Shown here: one piece after another, positions 7,941 to 14,953 of the stretch
Layout of the letters: every line of letters begins with the position of its first letter
Numbering within the stretch: the first letter of the stretch is position 1
Origin: Lachnospiraceae bacterium
Lineage (GTDB): Bacteria > Bacillota > Clostridia > Lachnospirales > Lachnospiraceae
NCBI GenBank assembly: GCA_900765975.1
Contig: CAAFTS010000118.1
Coordinates: 1 to 34,196, forward strand
Direction of reading: 5' to 3'
DNA: 34,196 bases
Position numbers and translations under genes: made by a program
Notes under the pieces: model-generated
The model's database searches: none
Told to the model about the DNA's origin: nothing
What the model saw: the letters and a program-made list of their open reading frames with translations, nothing else

Positions 7941-8888
7941 GTGAGTCAACCAGATGTATTGGTATATTTAATGACAGGATTTTTAGACAGCGGAAAAACA
8001 CAGTTTCTGGATTTTACATTGAAACAAGATTATTTTCAGATTGATGGGACAACTCTTTTGCTGCTTTGCGAAGAAGGAGAAGAAGAGTATGATGCAGAAG
8101 AACTGAAAAAATTTAATGTTATAATAGAAACTGTTGAGAGTCAGGAAGAATTAACGGAAGAGTATTTATTGGAGTTAGATATTAAATATCGGCCGGAGCG
8201 GGTTGTTGTTGAATATAATGGAATGTGGAAGGTCAGTGATTTTGAAAAGCTTACATTACCGACTGGCTGGGGAATAGAACAAAAGCTGACGACTGTAGAT
8301 GCCAGCACGTTTCAGATGTATCTGACAAACTTGAAACCGTTGTTTGTAGAAATGGTAAGAGGGGCTGAAATGGTACTTTTTAATCGCTGTACAGATTTAA
8401 AACCGTTGGCTGGATATCGGAGAAGCGTTAAAGTAGTAAGTCCTCAGGCAGAAGTGATTTTTGAAGATGAAGAAGGAGAAATTGAGAATATTTTTCAAGA
8501 TGATGTTCCGTATGATATGAGTGCGCCGGTGATTCGGATCCGACCGGAAGATTATGGAATCTGGTATGTGGATGTAATGGAAAATCAGGAGAAGTATCGT
8601 GGGAAAGTGGTGGAATATACGGCACGTGTATTGAAACCGAAAAGTTTTCCGTCTAAGTTATTTTTTCCGGGAAGAATGGCGATGACTTGCTGTGCAGATG
8701 ATACGACGTTTTTGGGGTATATCTGTAAGAGTGCATATGCTCCTAAATTAAAGGTGGGACAATGGGTGACAATCCGGGCGAAAATCAGATATGAAAACCT
8801 GGCAATGTATCATGGAAGCGGTCCGGTGCTGGAAGCGGAGTTTATAGAGGAGGCAGAGCCGATTCCGGAGTTGGTTTATTTTAATTAA
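7941..8888 (+). CDS. CobW-like P-loop protein fused to a DUF1980/YcgQ-like C-terminal domain
   Basis: The 315-residue protein begins with a CobW-type strand and P-loop (VLVYLMTGFLDSGKTQFLDF, GFLDSGKT at 13-20). It lacks the CxCC metal motif and a clear NKxD. From about residue 219 there is a separate domain starting YRGKVVEYTARVLKP, with GRMAMTCCADD near 244-254 and KVGQWVTIRAKI. The GR-x-x-MTCCA-x-D signature and the G-x-W-V strand resemble the C-terminal domain of the YcgQ/TIGR03943 family, whose members also lie near COG0523 GTPases and are thought to serve zinc homeostasis. This link is from memory, not a search. The open frame starts at 7905 inside the previous gene; the GTG at 7941 is preferred because AAGAGG (7925-7930) precedes it. 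It is probably a partner of the GTPase upstream. Confidence 0.8.
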   Translation: MSQPDVLVYLMTGFLDSGKTQFLDFTLKQDYFQIDGTTLLLLCEEGEEEYDAEELKKFNVIIETVESQEELTEEYLLELDIKYRPERVVVEYNGMWKVSDFEKLTLPTGWGIEQKLTTVDASTFQMYLTNLKPLFVEMVRGAEMVLFNRCTDLKPLAGYRRSVKVVSPQAEVIFEDEEGEIENIFQDDVPYDMSAPVIRIRPEDYGIWYVDVMENQEKYRGKVVEYTARVLKPKSFPSKLFFPGRMAMTCCADDTTFLGYICKSAYAPKLKVGQWVTIRAKIRYENLAMYHGSGPVLEAEFIEEAEPIPELVYFN

Positions 8889-8937
8889 GGAAAGAAGTGG
8901 AGCAGATGCTCAACAGATAAAAGAGCATATGGTAAAA

Positions 8938-8972
8938 AAACAGGCATGATTTTGGTGGAATCATGCCTGTTT
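8938..8972. terminator. Bidirectional rho-independent terminator between convergent operons
   Basis: A 14-base perfect inverted repeat (AAACAGGCATGATT, 8938-8951, and its complement at 8959-8972) encloses a seven-base loop, with an A-run on the left and a T-run on the right. It can end the plus-strand metal-GTPase operon and the minus-strand PHP gene, whose stop codon (8972-8974) touches the stem. Confidence 0.92.
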
Positions 8973-9697
8973 TAGTGATATTTTTCAGCCAGAAAACTTC
9001 GCAGTTTCCCAGGAGAGTAATTTAAGATTAAATGATCAGGTACTTGAGCTAACTTTGCAAGTTCTTGTGCGTGAACACAATCTCCAACATGTTTTATGCC
9101 ATGACTATCGCTGGAAAGAAGTACTGGATAATGGAAATGTTTACAAAGATTTAAAATCATTAAATCATTGAAACGGGTATCCCCGCGGTATCCATCAGGA
9201 CGCAAGGAACTGCTGTTGATTTCCAACAGTACATGATGTTCGATAGCTGATCTGACCAACGCAAGGTAGTCGACTGGATAACGCTCATCATCACAATGTC
9301 CAATCACGCAGACGTAGGGGTTTTTCATTGCTTCGATATAAGCTGTCGTATTTTCATCTATAGAGCCCGGCTTTTTAACAGGTTTATGAACGCTGGCGAT
9401 AACAAAATCCAGTCCCTTTAGAATAGAGTCTTCCAAATCTAATTTTCCCTGATTGTTTAAAATATTGACTTCAGCACCATAGAGCATGTCAATGCCGAGA
9501 CGGTTTTTAGGAGCGTAAGTAAGATTACGGAAATAGGATGTACGTCCGCCGCCCAGAGTAGCTGGCCCATGATCTGAAATTCCAAGTAATGTTAAGTTGT
9601 TGGCTGCGGCTGCTTTTGCCATATCGGTAATCGTGGCGGTGGAAGCGTGACCGCTGGCAATCGTATGTGTGTGTATATCTAACTTAACAAAGCTCAT
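8972..9697 (-). CDS. PHP-domain phosphatase, YcdX-like
   Basis: The PHP family comprises metal-dependent phosphoesterases with a trinuclear site. The 241-residue protein starts MSFVKLDIHTHTIASGHAS (His9, His11), continues with GISDHG (Asp42, His43) and later has ASVHKP, GHCDD, EINSSSL and SSDSHG. This is the order seen in YcdX and related 240-residue bacterial phosphatases. The open frame extends seven codons upstream to a GTG, but ATG at 9697 is preferred: AAAGGA lies about 12 bases upstream and the protein then starts as YcdX relatives do. The gene points away from the microcompartment locus, with which it shares a 374-base divergent region, and converges on the GTPase operon. Its substrate is not known, and no link to propanediol metabolism can be seen. 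Confidence 0.9.
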   Translation of the reverse strand: MSFVKLDIHTHTIASGHASTATITDMAKAAAANNLTLLGISDHGPATLGGGRTSYFRNLTYAPKNRLGIDMLYGAEVNILNNQGKLDLEDSILKGLDFVIASVHKPVKKPGSIDENTTAYIEAMKNPYVCVIGHCDDERYPVDYLALVRSAIEHHVLLEINSSSLRPDGYRGDTRFNDLMILNLCKHFHYPVLLSSDSHGIKHVGDCVHAQELAKLAQVPDHLILNYSPGKLRSFLAEKYH

Positions 9698-9731
9698 AAC
9701 AACGATAAATCCTTTCACTATAATAATGGAA

Positions 9732-9760
9732 AAATACCATACAAAAAAATACTATACAAA
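9732..9760. repeat. Short tandem repeat upstream of the PHP gene
   Basis: AAATACCATACAAA (9732-9745) and AAATACTATACAAA (9747-9760) are the same 14-mer with one change, 15 bases apart. On the minus strand they read as TTTGTATAGTATTT and TTTGTATGGTATTT, containing TATAGT and TATGGT, so they may hold the -10 region or an operator of the minus-strand PHP gene. Confidence 0.55.
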
Positions 9761-9851
9761 GTAAAATAAAATTCTTTAATATACAGTATGAATTGTTTTT
9801 GGGTGGATGTCAATAGGAAAAATGGAAAAAACAAAGAAGTCAAAATAAAAA

Positions 9852-9925
9852 CCAACAATAAAAGTGTGAGATTGTGTTGGGTTATAAATTGTATAAGGAA
9901 ACATAATGTTGGGTTGTGTTGGATT
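9852..9925 (+). promoter_or_regulatory. Candidate regulator-binding repeats (TGTTGG boxes) upstream of the dehydratase promoter
   Basis: TGTTGGGTT occurs at 9875-9883 and again at 9908-9916, 33 bases apart (about three helical turns), followed at once by TGTTGGATT at 9917-9925, which ends five bases before the -35. An inverted CCAACA lies at 9852-9857. The position upstream of the -35 suits an activator. The encoded DeoR protein or the YesN-like regulator are candidates; which one binds is not shown by the sequence. Confidence 0.5.
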
Positions 9926-9929
9926 TGCG

Positions 9930-9958
9930 TTGACTTAAAGAGTGGACTAGAGTATAAT
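9930..9958 (+). promoter_or_regulatory. Sigma-A promoter of the microcompartment operon
   Basis: TTGACT (9930-9935), a 17-base spacer and TATAAT (9953-9958) form a near-perfect vegetative promoter. Transcription would begin near 9965, leaving a leader of about 105 bases before the dehydratase ATG at 10072. Confidence 0.85.
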
Positions 9959-10071
9959 AACCTTAACTGGGTGGAGAAGAGAACTTCTTTTCCTGAAAAG
10001 TTAATTTAATATGAAACCGGTATTCGTAAGGATCATAATCGGTATTTCATATGGAAAGGAGATACAAGAAG

Positions 10072-12603
10072 ATGGGGTTATATACCTATGACAGTACGGA
10101 GATTCCAAAAACAGAGCGTATTTCAAAATTGGTTGAGAATCTGTATGCGAAGATGCCGGAGATTGAGTCTGCACGTGCCGTCTTGATCACAGAATCTTAT
10201 AAACAGACAGAAAATGAGCCTATGGTAATCCGTAGGGCAAAGGCGTTTCAGCATATTTTGGAAAATATTCCGATCGTCATCCGGGATTTGGAACTGATTG
10301 TTGGAAGTACGACATTGGCTCCACGAGGATGTCAGACATATCCGGAGTTTTCGTACGAATGGCTAGAAGCTGAATTTGATACTGTTGAGACAAGAAGTGC
10401 AGATCCATTTTATATTTCAGAACAGACCAAAAGAGAGCTGAAAGAAGCTAATGCCTACTGGAAGGGGAAAACTACAAGTGAATTGGCGACAGCTTATATG
10501 GAACCAGAGACATTGCTGGCAATGGAGCATAATCTATTTACTCCGGGAAATTATTTTTATAACGGAGTTGGCCATGTAACGGTAAAGTACTGGGAAGTTC
10601 TTGAAATTGGATTTGGAGGTATCAAGGAAAAAGCAGAGGAGGAACTGGCAAAGCTTTGTCTTGCAGACGGAGATTACCAGAAAAAGTCACGCTTTTTACA
10701 GGCGGTTATGATCAGCTGTGATGCAGCTATCACATATGCTAGACGGTATGCGGAGCTGGCGCTCAGTGAGGCACAGAATTGTACAGATCCGGCCAGAAAG
10801 ATGGAATTGCTACAGATAGCGCAGAACTGTGCAAATGTTCCGGAAAAGGGAGCAACTAGTTTTTATGAGGCATGCCAGTCATTCTGGTTTGTGCAGCAGT
10901 TACTTCAGATTGAGTCTAGTGGACATTCTATTTCGCCAGGACGTTTTGATCAGTATATGTATCCGTATTATAAAAAAGATCTGGACAGCGGAAAACTGAC
11001 GAGAGAGTTTGCACAGGAATTGATGGATTGTATCTGGGTGAAGTTAAATGACTTGAACAAATGTCGTGATGCTGCATCTGCAGAAGGATTTGCAGGATAT
11101 AGTTTGTTTCAGAATCTGATCGCAGGCAGACAAAACAGTGAAGGAATTGATGTGACAAATGATCTTTCTTTTATGAGCATACAGGCTTCTATGCATGTAT
11201 TTTTGCCACAGCCATCGCTGTCAGTACGTGTGTGGAATGGAACACCGCATGAATTTTTGATTAAAGCAGCAGAATTGACACGAACAGGAATCGGACTTCC
11301 GGCGTACTATAATGACGAAGTAATCATTCCGTCCTTATTAAGTCGGGGATTAACATTAGAAGATGCACGCGATTATAACATCATTGGCTGTGTAGAACCG
11401 CAGAAAGCTGGAAAAACAGAAGGTTGGCATGATGCGGCGTTCTTTAATATGTGCCGGCCATTGGAATTGACTTTCCATAATGGAAAAGACAAGGGAGTCC
11501 AGGTTGGACCGCAGACAGGCGATGTGGAGAACATGCAAAGTTTTGAAGAATTCTACCGGGCTTATAAGATTCAGATGGATTATGCAATCAAGCTGCTTGT
11601 AAATGCAGACAATGCAATCGATATGGCTCATGCAGAGCGTTGTCCTCTTCCGTTTTTATCGTCTATGGTGGATGACTGCATGAAGAGTGGAAAAACAGTT
11701 CAAGAAGGTGGAGCTGTATACAACTTTACCGGACCGCAGGGGTTTGGTGTTGCCAATATGGCAGATTCACTCTATGTGGTAAAGAAACTAGTTTATGATG
11801 AAAAGAAACTGACGATGAAAGAACTGAAACAAGCGTTGACAGTGAATTATGGAAAAGGTCTAAAAGAAGAAGATATTGCAGCAATGACCAGTGAGATTGT
11901 GAGCGAGATGGAAGCGGCAGGACAGAAGGTTGGTGAAAGAGAAATTTCTGCAGTTCTTCAGACTGTTATAGCGGCGACAGAGTCACCGGAGATGAAAGCA
12001 AAGGGTGATCGGATTCTGGAGATGATCGAGGAAGTTCCGAAGTTTGGAAATGACTTACCAGAGGTGGATGCGTTTGCAAGGGATGTGGCATATACATATA
12101 CAAAGCCGCTTTTGAAATATCGGAATCCACGAGGTGGACAGTTCCAGGCGGGCTTATATCCGGTATCTGCAAATGTTCCTTTGGGAGCGCAGACAGGTGC
12201 CACACCGGATGGACGGCTTGCATATACGCCGGTTGCAGATGGCGTTTCACCATCGGCTGGAAAGGATGTAAGCGGACCGACAGCGGCGGCCAATTCTGTT
12301 TCCAGGCTGGACCATGGAATTGCATCAAACGGGACCTTATTTAATCAGAAATTCCATCCATCAGCGTTGAGTGGACGAAGAGGTCTTGAGAATTTTGTAG
12401 GGTTGATCCGTTCTTATTTTGATCAGAAGGGAAGCCATATGCAATTTAATGTAGTAAGTAGAGAAACACTTTTGGATGCGCAGAAACATCCGGAACAATA
12501 CAAGCACCTGGTTGTACGTGTGGCAGGCTACAGCGCGTTGTTTACAACTTTATCGAAGTCTTTGCAGGATGACATCATTCGCAGAACAGAGCAGGGATTC
12601 TGA
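10072..12603 (+). CDS. Glycyl radical diol dehydratase (1,2-propanediol/glycerol dehydratase type)
   Basis: This B12-independent enzyme removes water from a 1,2-diol by radical chemistry; with propanediol it yields propanal. The 843-residue protein is of normal family length. The thiyl-radical cysteine is Cys440 in IIGCVEPQKAG, the GCVEP form shared by diol dehydratases and choline lyase. The glycyl radical site is Gly819 in RVAGYSALF, 24 residues from the end. The ATG at 10072 is chosen (frame open from 10051) because AAAGGAG lies at 10055-10061 and the protein then begins MGLYTYD. It needs the activase encoded next. Neighbouring aldolase, PduL and PduQ genes favour propanediol over choline or glycerol. 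No long N-terminal targeting extension is visible. It is oxygen-sensitive by family, as expected for a gut anaerobe. Confidence 0.93.
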   Translation: MGLYTYDSTEIPKTERISKLVENLYAKMPEIESARAVLITESYKQTENEPMVIRRAKAFQHILENIPIVIRDLELIVGSTTLAPRGCQTYPEFSYEWLEAEFDTVETRSADPFYISEQTKRELKEANAYWKGKTTSELATAYMEPETLLAMEHNLFTPGNYFYNGVGHVTVKYWEVLEIGFGGIKEKAEEELAKLCLADGDYQKKSRFLQAVMISCDAAITYARRYAELALSEAQNCTDPARKMELLQIAQNCANVPEKGATSFYEACQSFWFVQQLLQIESSGHSISPGRFDQYMYPYYKKDLDSGKLTREFAQELMDCIWVKLNDLNKCRDAASAEGFAGYSLFQNLIAGRQNSEGIDVTNDLSFMSIQASMHVFLPQPSLSVRVWNGTPHEFLIKAAELTRTGIGLPAYYNDEVIIPSLLSRGLTLEDARDYNIIGCVEPQKAGKTEGWHDAAFFNMCRPLELTFHNGKDKGVQVGPQTGDVENMQSFEEFYRAYKIQMDYAIKLLVNADNAIDMAHAERCPLPFLSSMVDDCMKSGKTVQEGGAVYNFTGPQGFGVANMADSLYVVKKLVYDEKKLTMKELKQALTVNYGKGLKEEDIAAMTSEIVSEMEAAGQKVGEREISAVLQTVIAATESPEMKAKGDRILEMIEEVPKFGNDLPEVDAFARDVAYTYTKPLLKYRNPRGGQFQAGLYPVSANVPLGAQTGATPDGRLAYTPVADGVSPSAGKDVSGPTAAANSVSRLDHGIASNGTLFNQKFHPSALSGRRGLENFVGLIRSYFDQKGSHMQFNVVSRETLLDAQKHPEQYKHLVVRVAGYSALFTTLSKSLQDDIIRRTEQGF

Positions 12604-12638
12604 ATAGAGCGGGATTCTTGTGGAAAGGAACAAAAACA

Positions 12639-13433
12639 ATGCAGGACTATTTGAAAACAAAAGGACGGATTTTTGATATTCAACGTTATTCCATCCATGA
12701 TGGAAATGGAATTCGAACTATTGTATTTCTGAAAGGGTGTGCACTGCGATGCCGGTGGTGCTGCAATCCGGAATCTCAGTCTTATGAGATTCAGACCATG
12801 ATGGTGCAGGGAAAGCCTAAGGTAATCGGAGAAGATGTTACAGTAGAGGAAGTAATGGAAACGGTGGAAAAGGACCGCGCATATTATTGGAGAACCGGAG
12901 GCGGAATGACTTTATCCGGTGGAGAAAGTCTCTGTCAGCCGGAATTTGCCACTGCATTGCTGCGTGCGGCGCAGGAACGTGGAATCAATACAGCCATGGA
13001 AAGCATGGGGTATGCGAAATGGGAAGTAATTGAAACACTGCTTCCGTATCTGGATCAATATTTGCTGGATATTAAACATATGAATCCACAGAAACATAAA
13101 GAGTATACCGGGAAGAGCAATGAATTGATGTTGGAAAATGCAATGAAGATTGCGAAATCTGGGCAGACGGAGCTTAGTATCCGGGTACCGGTAATTCCGG
13201 GATTTAATGACACTCCAGAAGAAATTCAAGAAATTGCAGCATATACGAAACAGCTGGAACATGTGAAAAGGCTGCATCTTCTTCCATATCATCGTCTGGG
13301 ACAGGATAAGTATGATGGTCTTGGCAGGCCGTATTTGATGGGGGATGTGAAACCTCCGGAAAATGTGCAGATGGAAGAACTGTTAAAGATAGCCGAGGAT
13401 GTTTCCGGAATAGAATGTCAAATCGGAGGCTGA
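12639..13433 (+). CDS. Glycyl radical enzyme activating enzyme (radical SAM)
   Basis: This enzyme uses S-adenosylmethionine and a 4Fe-4S cluster to place the radical on the dehydratase glycine. The 264-residue protein has IFDIQRYSIHDGNGIRTIVFLKGC, the cluster motif Cys34-x3-Cys38-x2-Cys41, the SAM-binding GGGMTLSGGES near 88-98 and RVPVIPGFND. Most dehydratase activases carry an extra ferredoxin-like domain with two more clusters right after CNPES; here that stretch (about 45-75) has no cysteine at all, so the protein is built like pyruvate formate-lyase activase. ATG 12639 is preferred over the TTG at 12618 because GGAAAGGA (12622-12629) is well placed. It follows the dehydratase stop by 35 bases. 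Confidence 0.93.
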   Translation: MQDYLKTKGRIFDIQRYSIHDGNGIRTIVFLKGCALRCRWCCNPESQSYEIQTMMVQGKPKVIGEDVTVEEVMETVEKDRAYYWRTGGGMTLSGGESLCQPEFATALLRAAQERGINTAMESMGYAKWEVIETLLPYLDQYLLDIKHMNPQKHKEYTGKSNELMLENAMKIAKSGQTELSIRVPVIPGFNDTPEEIQEIAAYTKQLEHVKRLHLLPYHRLGQDKYDGLGRPYLMGDVKPPENVQMEELLKIAEDVSGIECQIGG

Positions 13434-13513
13434 TGAGAACTACAGATAGATGGTTTGGCAGAAGAATTACAAAAAACAACATAAATACAACACAAAAACC
13501 ACAAGAAAACAAG

Positions 13514-13542
13514 TTGACTGATGTGGGATTGTGTGGTAATAT
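13514..13542 (+). promoter_or_regulatory. Second promoter, ahead of the aldolase and shell genes
   Basis: TTGACT (13514-13519), a 17-base spacer and TAATAT (13537-13542) mirror the first promoter's -35 and spacing, with a weaker -10. An ACCACA lies at about 13498-13503, with TGTGGT at 13532-13537 overlapping the spacer and -10. It lies in the 166-base gap between activase and aldolase and would allow the aldolase and shell genes to be expressed apart from the dehydratase. Confidence 0.65.
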
Positions 13543-13561
13543 CAAATTAGCAACAACAAAA

Positions 13562-13577
13562 TACAACAATCGTTGTA
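13562..13577. promoter_or_regulatory. Palindromic operator candidate TACAAC-AATC-GTTGTA
   Basis: A perfect six-base inverted repeat with a four-base centre lies about 20 bases downstream of the second promoter's -10, just before the aldolase ribosome site. CAACA also occurs repeatedly nearby (AGCAACAACAAAATACAACA). A position after the start point suits a repressor; the DeoR protein encoded in the locus is the natural candidate. The same core (CAACA/TGTTG) occurs in the first promoter region. Confidence 0.5.
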
Positions 13578-13599
13578 ACAATCCAAGGAGGATAAAAGG

Positions 13600-14406
13600 A
13601 TGCAAAACGAATACGAAATTAAAAAAGAAATGTGTGAAATCGGAAAACGAGTTTACAATCGTGGAATGGTTGCAGCAAACGATGGTAACTTCTCTGTAAG
13701 AATCAGTGAAAATGAAGTTCTGTGTACACCAACAGGTGTCAGCAAAGGATTTATGACACCAGAATACATTTGTAAAGTAGACCTGGATGGAAATGTACTT
13801 CAGGCAAACAAAGGTTTCAAACCTTCATCAGAAATTAAGATGCACCTTCGTGTATACAAAGAGAGACCGGATGTAAAATCAGTTGTACATGCTCATCCAC
13901 TGTATGCGACAACATTTGCTATCGCAGGTATTCCGCTGACACAGCCAATTATGCCTGAGGCAGTAATCGCTTTGGGATGCGTGCCGATCGCAAAATATGG
14001 TACACCATCTACAGTTGAGATTCCGGATGCTGTATCTGAGCACCTTCAGTATTTTGATGCAGTTCTCCTTGAGAACCATGGAGCACTTGCTTATTCAGAT
14101 ACACTTTTGAATGCATATCACAAAATGGAGTCTTTGGAGTTCTATGCACGTCTCTTATGGCAGACAATGCAGATTGGCGGACCTCAGGAACTGAACGAAG
14201 AGCAGGTTGAAAAATTATACGAAATCAGAAGACAGATGGGACTTCCAGGAAAGCACCCAGCAAATCTTTGTCCGAATGCAATCGCTGGCAAACCAAGCTG
14301 CCATAGCTGTGGCGGATGTGGAAGCAGCGCAGCAGAAGCACCGGCAGCAGATGCAGATTTGATTGCTTCTATTACAAAAAAAGTAATGGAACAGCTTGGT
14401 AAATAA
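13600..14406 (+). CDS. Class II aldolase (L-fuculose-1-phosphate aldolase type) with C-terminal encapsulation peptide
   Basis: This zinc aldolase is expected to split a deoxyhexulose phosphate into DHAP and lactaldehyde, the precursor of 1,2-propanediol. The catalytic core covers about 1-215: NDGNFSVR, TPTGVSKG (substrate phosphate), PSSE with acid Glu78, and zinc ligands His97, His99 (VVHAHP) and His160 (ENHGAL). After the core comes a linker with Cys224, Cys234, Cys237 and Cys240 (C-x9-C-x2-C-x2-C), then Ala/Pro-rich sequence, then an amphipathic helix ADLIASITKKVMEQLGK at the very end that looks like a microcompartment targeting peptide. Plain FucA is about 215 residues, so the 53-residue tail is an addition. 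The ATG at 13600 has AAGGAGG upstream. An aldolase inside the shell is the mark of GRM5-type loci. Confidence 0.92.
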   Translation: MQNEYEIKKEMCEIGKRVYNRGMVAANDGNFSVRISENEVLCTPTGVSKGFMTPEYICKVDLDGNVLQANKGFKPSSEIKMHLRVYKERPDVKSVVHAHPLYATTFAIAGIPLTQPIMPEAVIALGCVPIAKYGTPSTVEIPDAVSEHLQYFDAVLLENHGALAYSDTLLNAYHKMESLEFYARLLWQTMQIGGPQELNEEQVEKLYEIRRQMGLPGKHPANLCPNAIAGKPSCHSCGGCGSSAAEAPAADADLIASITKKVMEQLGK

Positions 14407-14431
14407 GAATCACTAGACTAGGAGGCCTGCT

Positions 14432-14953
14432 ATGAATGAACAGGAAATCTCTAATGCGGTAAAAAAAGTATTGGAAGAGATGAAACAGCACGATTCCCAT
14501 ACAGAGATCGGTCATGTGTGTACCTGCAATAAATACAAGATGACGTTAGAACTTGCCAACGCTTTGATTGAAAAGGTTAAGGCGAAGGCTCAAGAGGTTG
14601 GCGTTCCTGTAGTGATTGCGGTGGCAGATAAGGCGGGACGGCCGGTGGCTGTTCAATGTATGGACGATGCGTACATAGCAAGTTTTGATATTGCGGTGAA
14701 TAAAGCCTTCACCTCGGCAAGTTTAAAGATGTCAACAGAGACATTGAGTACTTTGTGCAGACCGGGAGATTCCCTTTATGGCCTGCAATTCACAAATGAC
14801 GGTAAGATTGTGATTTTCGGCGGTGGTGAATTATTAGAGGTAGAAGGTAAAATAATAGGAGCACTTGGGGTGAGCGGCGGAAGTGCAGAGCAAGATACTG
14901 CAATTGCGGCTTACGGCAAGGACGCTCTGAAGGAGGTAATAGCGTGTCTGTAA
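14432..14953 (+). CDS. GlcG/HbpS family protein (PduO C-terminal-like) with N-terminal encapsulation peptide
   Basis: The 173-residue protein starts with an amphipathic helix (MNEQEISNAVKKVLEEMKQ) like those that target cargo to microcompartments, then a linker with His20, His23, His28, Cys30 and Cys32, then a GlcG/DUF336 domain from about 36 to the end (TLELANALIEKV, VVIAVADKAGRPVAVQCMDDA, SLYGLQFTNDGKIVIFGGGELL, GALGVSGGSAEQD). This domain is the C-terminal half of PduO and is known to bind haem in some relatives. The cobalamin adenosyltransferase half of PduO is absent, as fits a B12-free pathway. Its role in glycyl radical compartments is not settled; electron transfer or protection is possible. 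AGGAGG (14420-14425) precedes the ATG. Confidence 0.9.
   Translation: MNEQEISNAVKKVLEEMKQHDSHTEIGHVCTCNKYKMTLELANALIEKVKAKAQEVGVPVVIAVADKAGRPVAVQCMDDAYIASFDIAVNKAFTSASLKMSTETLSTLCRPGDSLYGLQFTNDGKIVIFGGGELLEVEGKIIGALGVSGGSAEQDTAIAAYGKDALKEVIACL

Larger units (their letters stand above)
9698..10071. other. Divergent intergenic region without a convincing gene
   Basis: This 374-base gap separates the PHP gene from the microcompartment operon. It holds the 15-base tandem repeat near the PHP start, three TGTTGG boxes with one inverted CCAACA, a near-consensus sigma-A promoter at 9930-9958, and an 8-base inverted repeat (ATATGAAA at 9009+1000, i.e. 10009-10016, with its complement at 10045-10052) just ahead of the dehydratase ribosome site. 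A 73-codon frame at 9788-10009 has no ribosome site, overlaps the promoter and is rejected. Confidence 0.75.

Noticed and set aside
9788..10009. 73-codon plus-strand frame upstream of the dehydratase
   Set aside because: It has no ribosome site, spans the promoter and repeat boxes, and its composition follows the repeats rather than a protein.
10072..13433. Choline trimethylamine-lyase (CutC/CutD) identity
   Set aside because: GCVEP is shared, but the neighbouring deoxyhexose-type aldolase, PduL, PduP and PduQ-like genes and the lack of a CutC-type extension favour diol dehydratase.
13415..13699. 94-codon plus-strand frame bridging activase and aldolase
   Set aside because: It overlaps the start of the aldolase in another frame, has no ribosome site and covers the second promoter.
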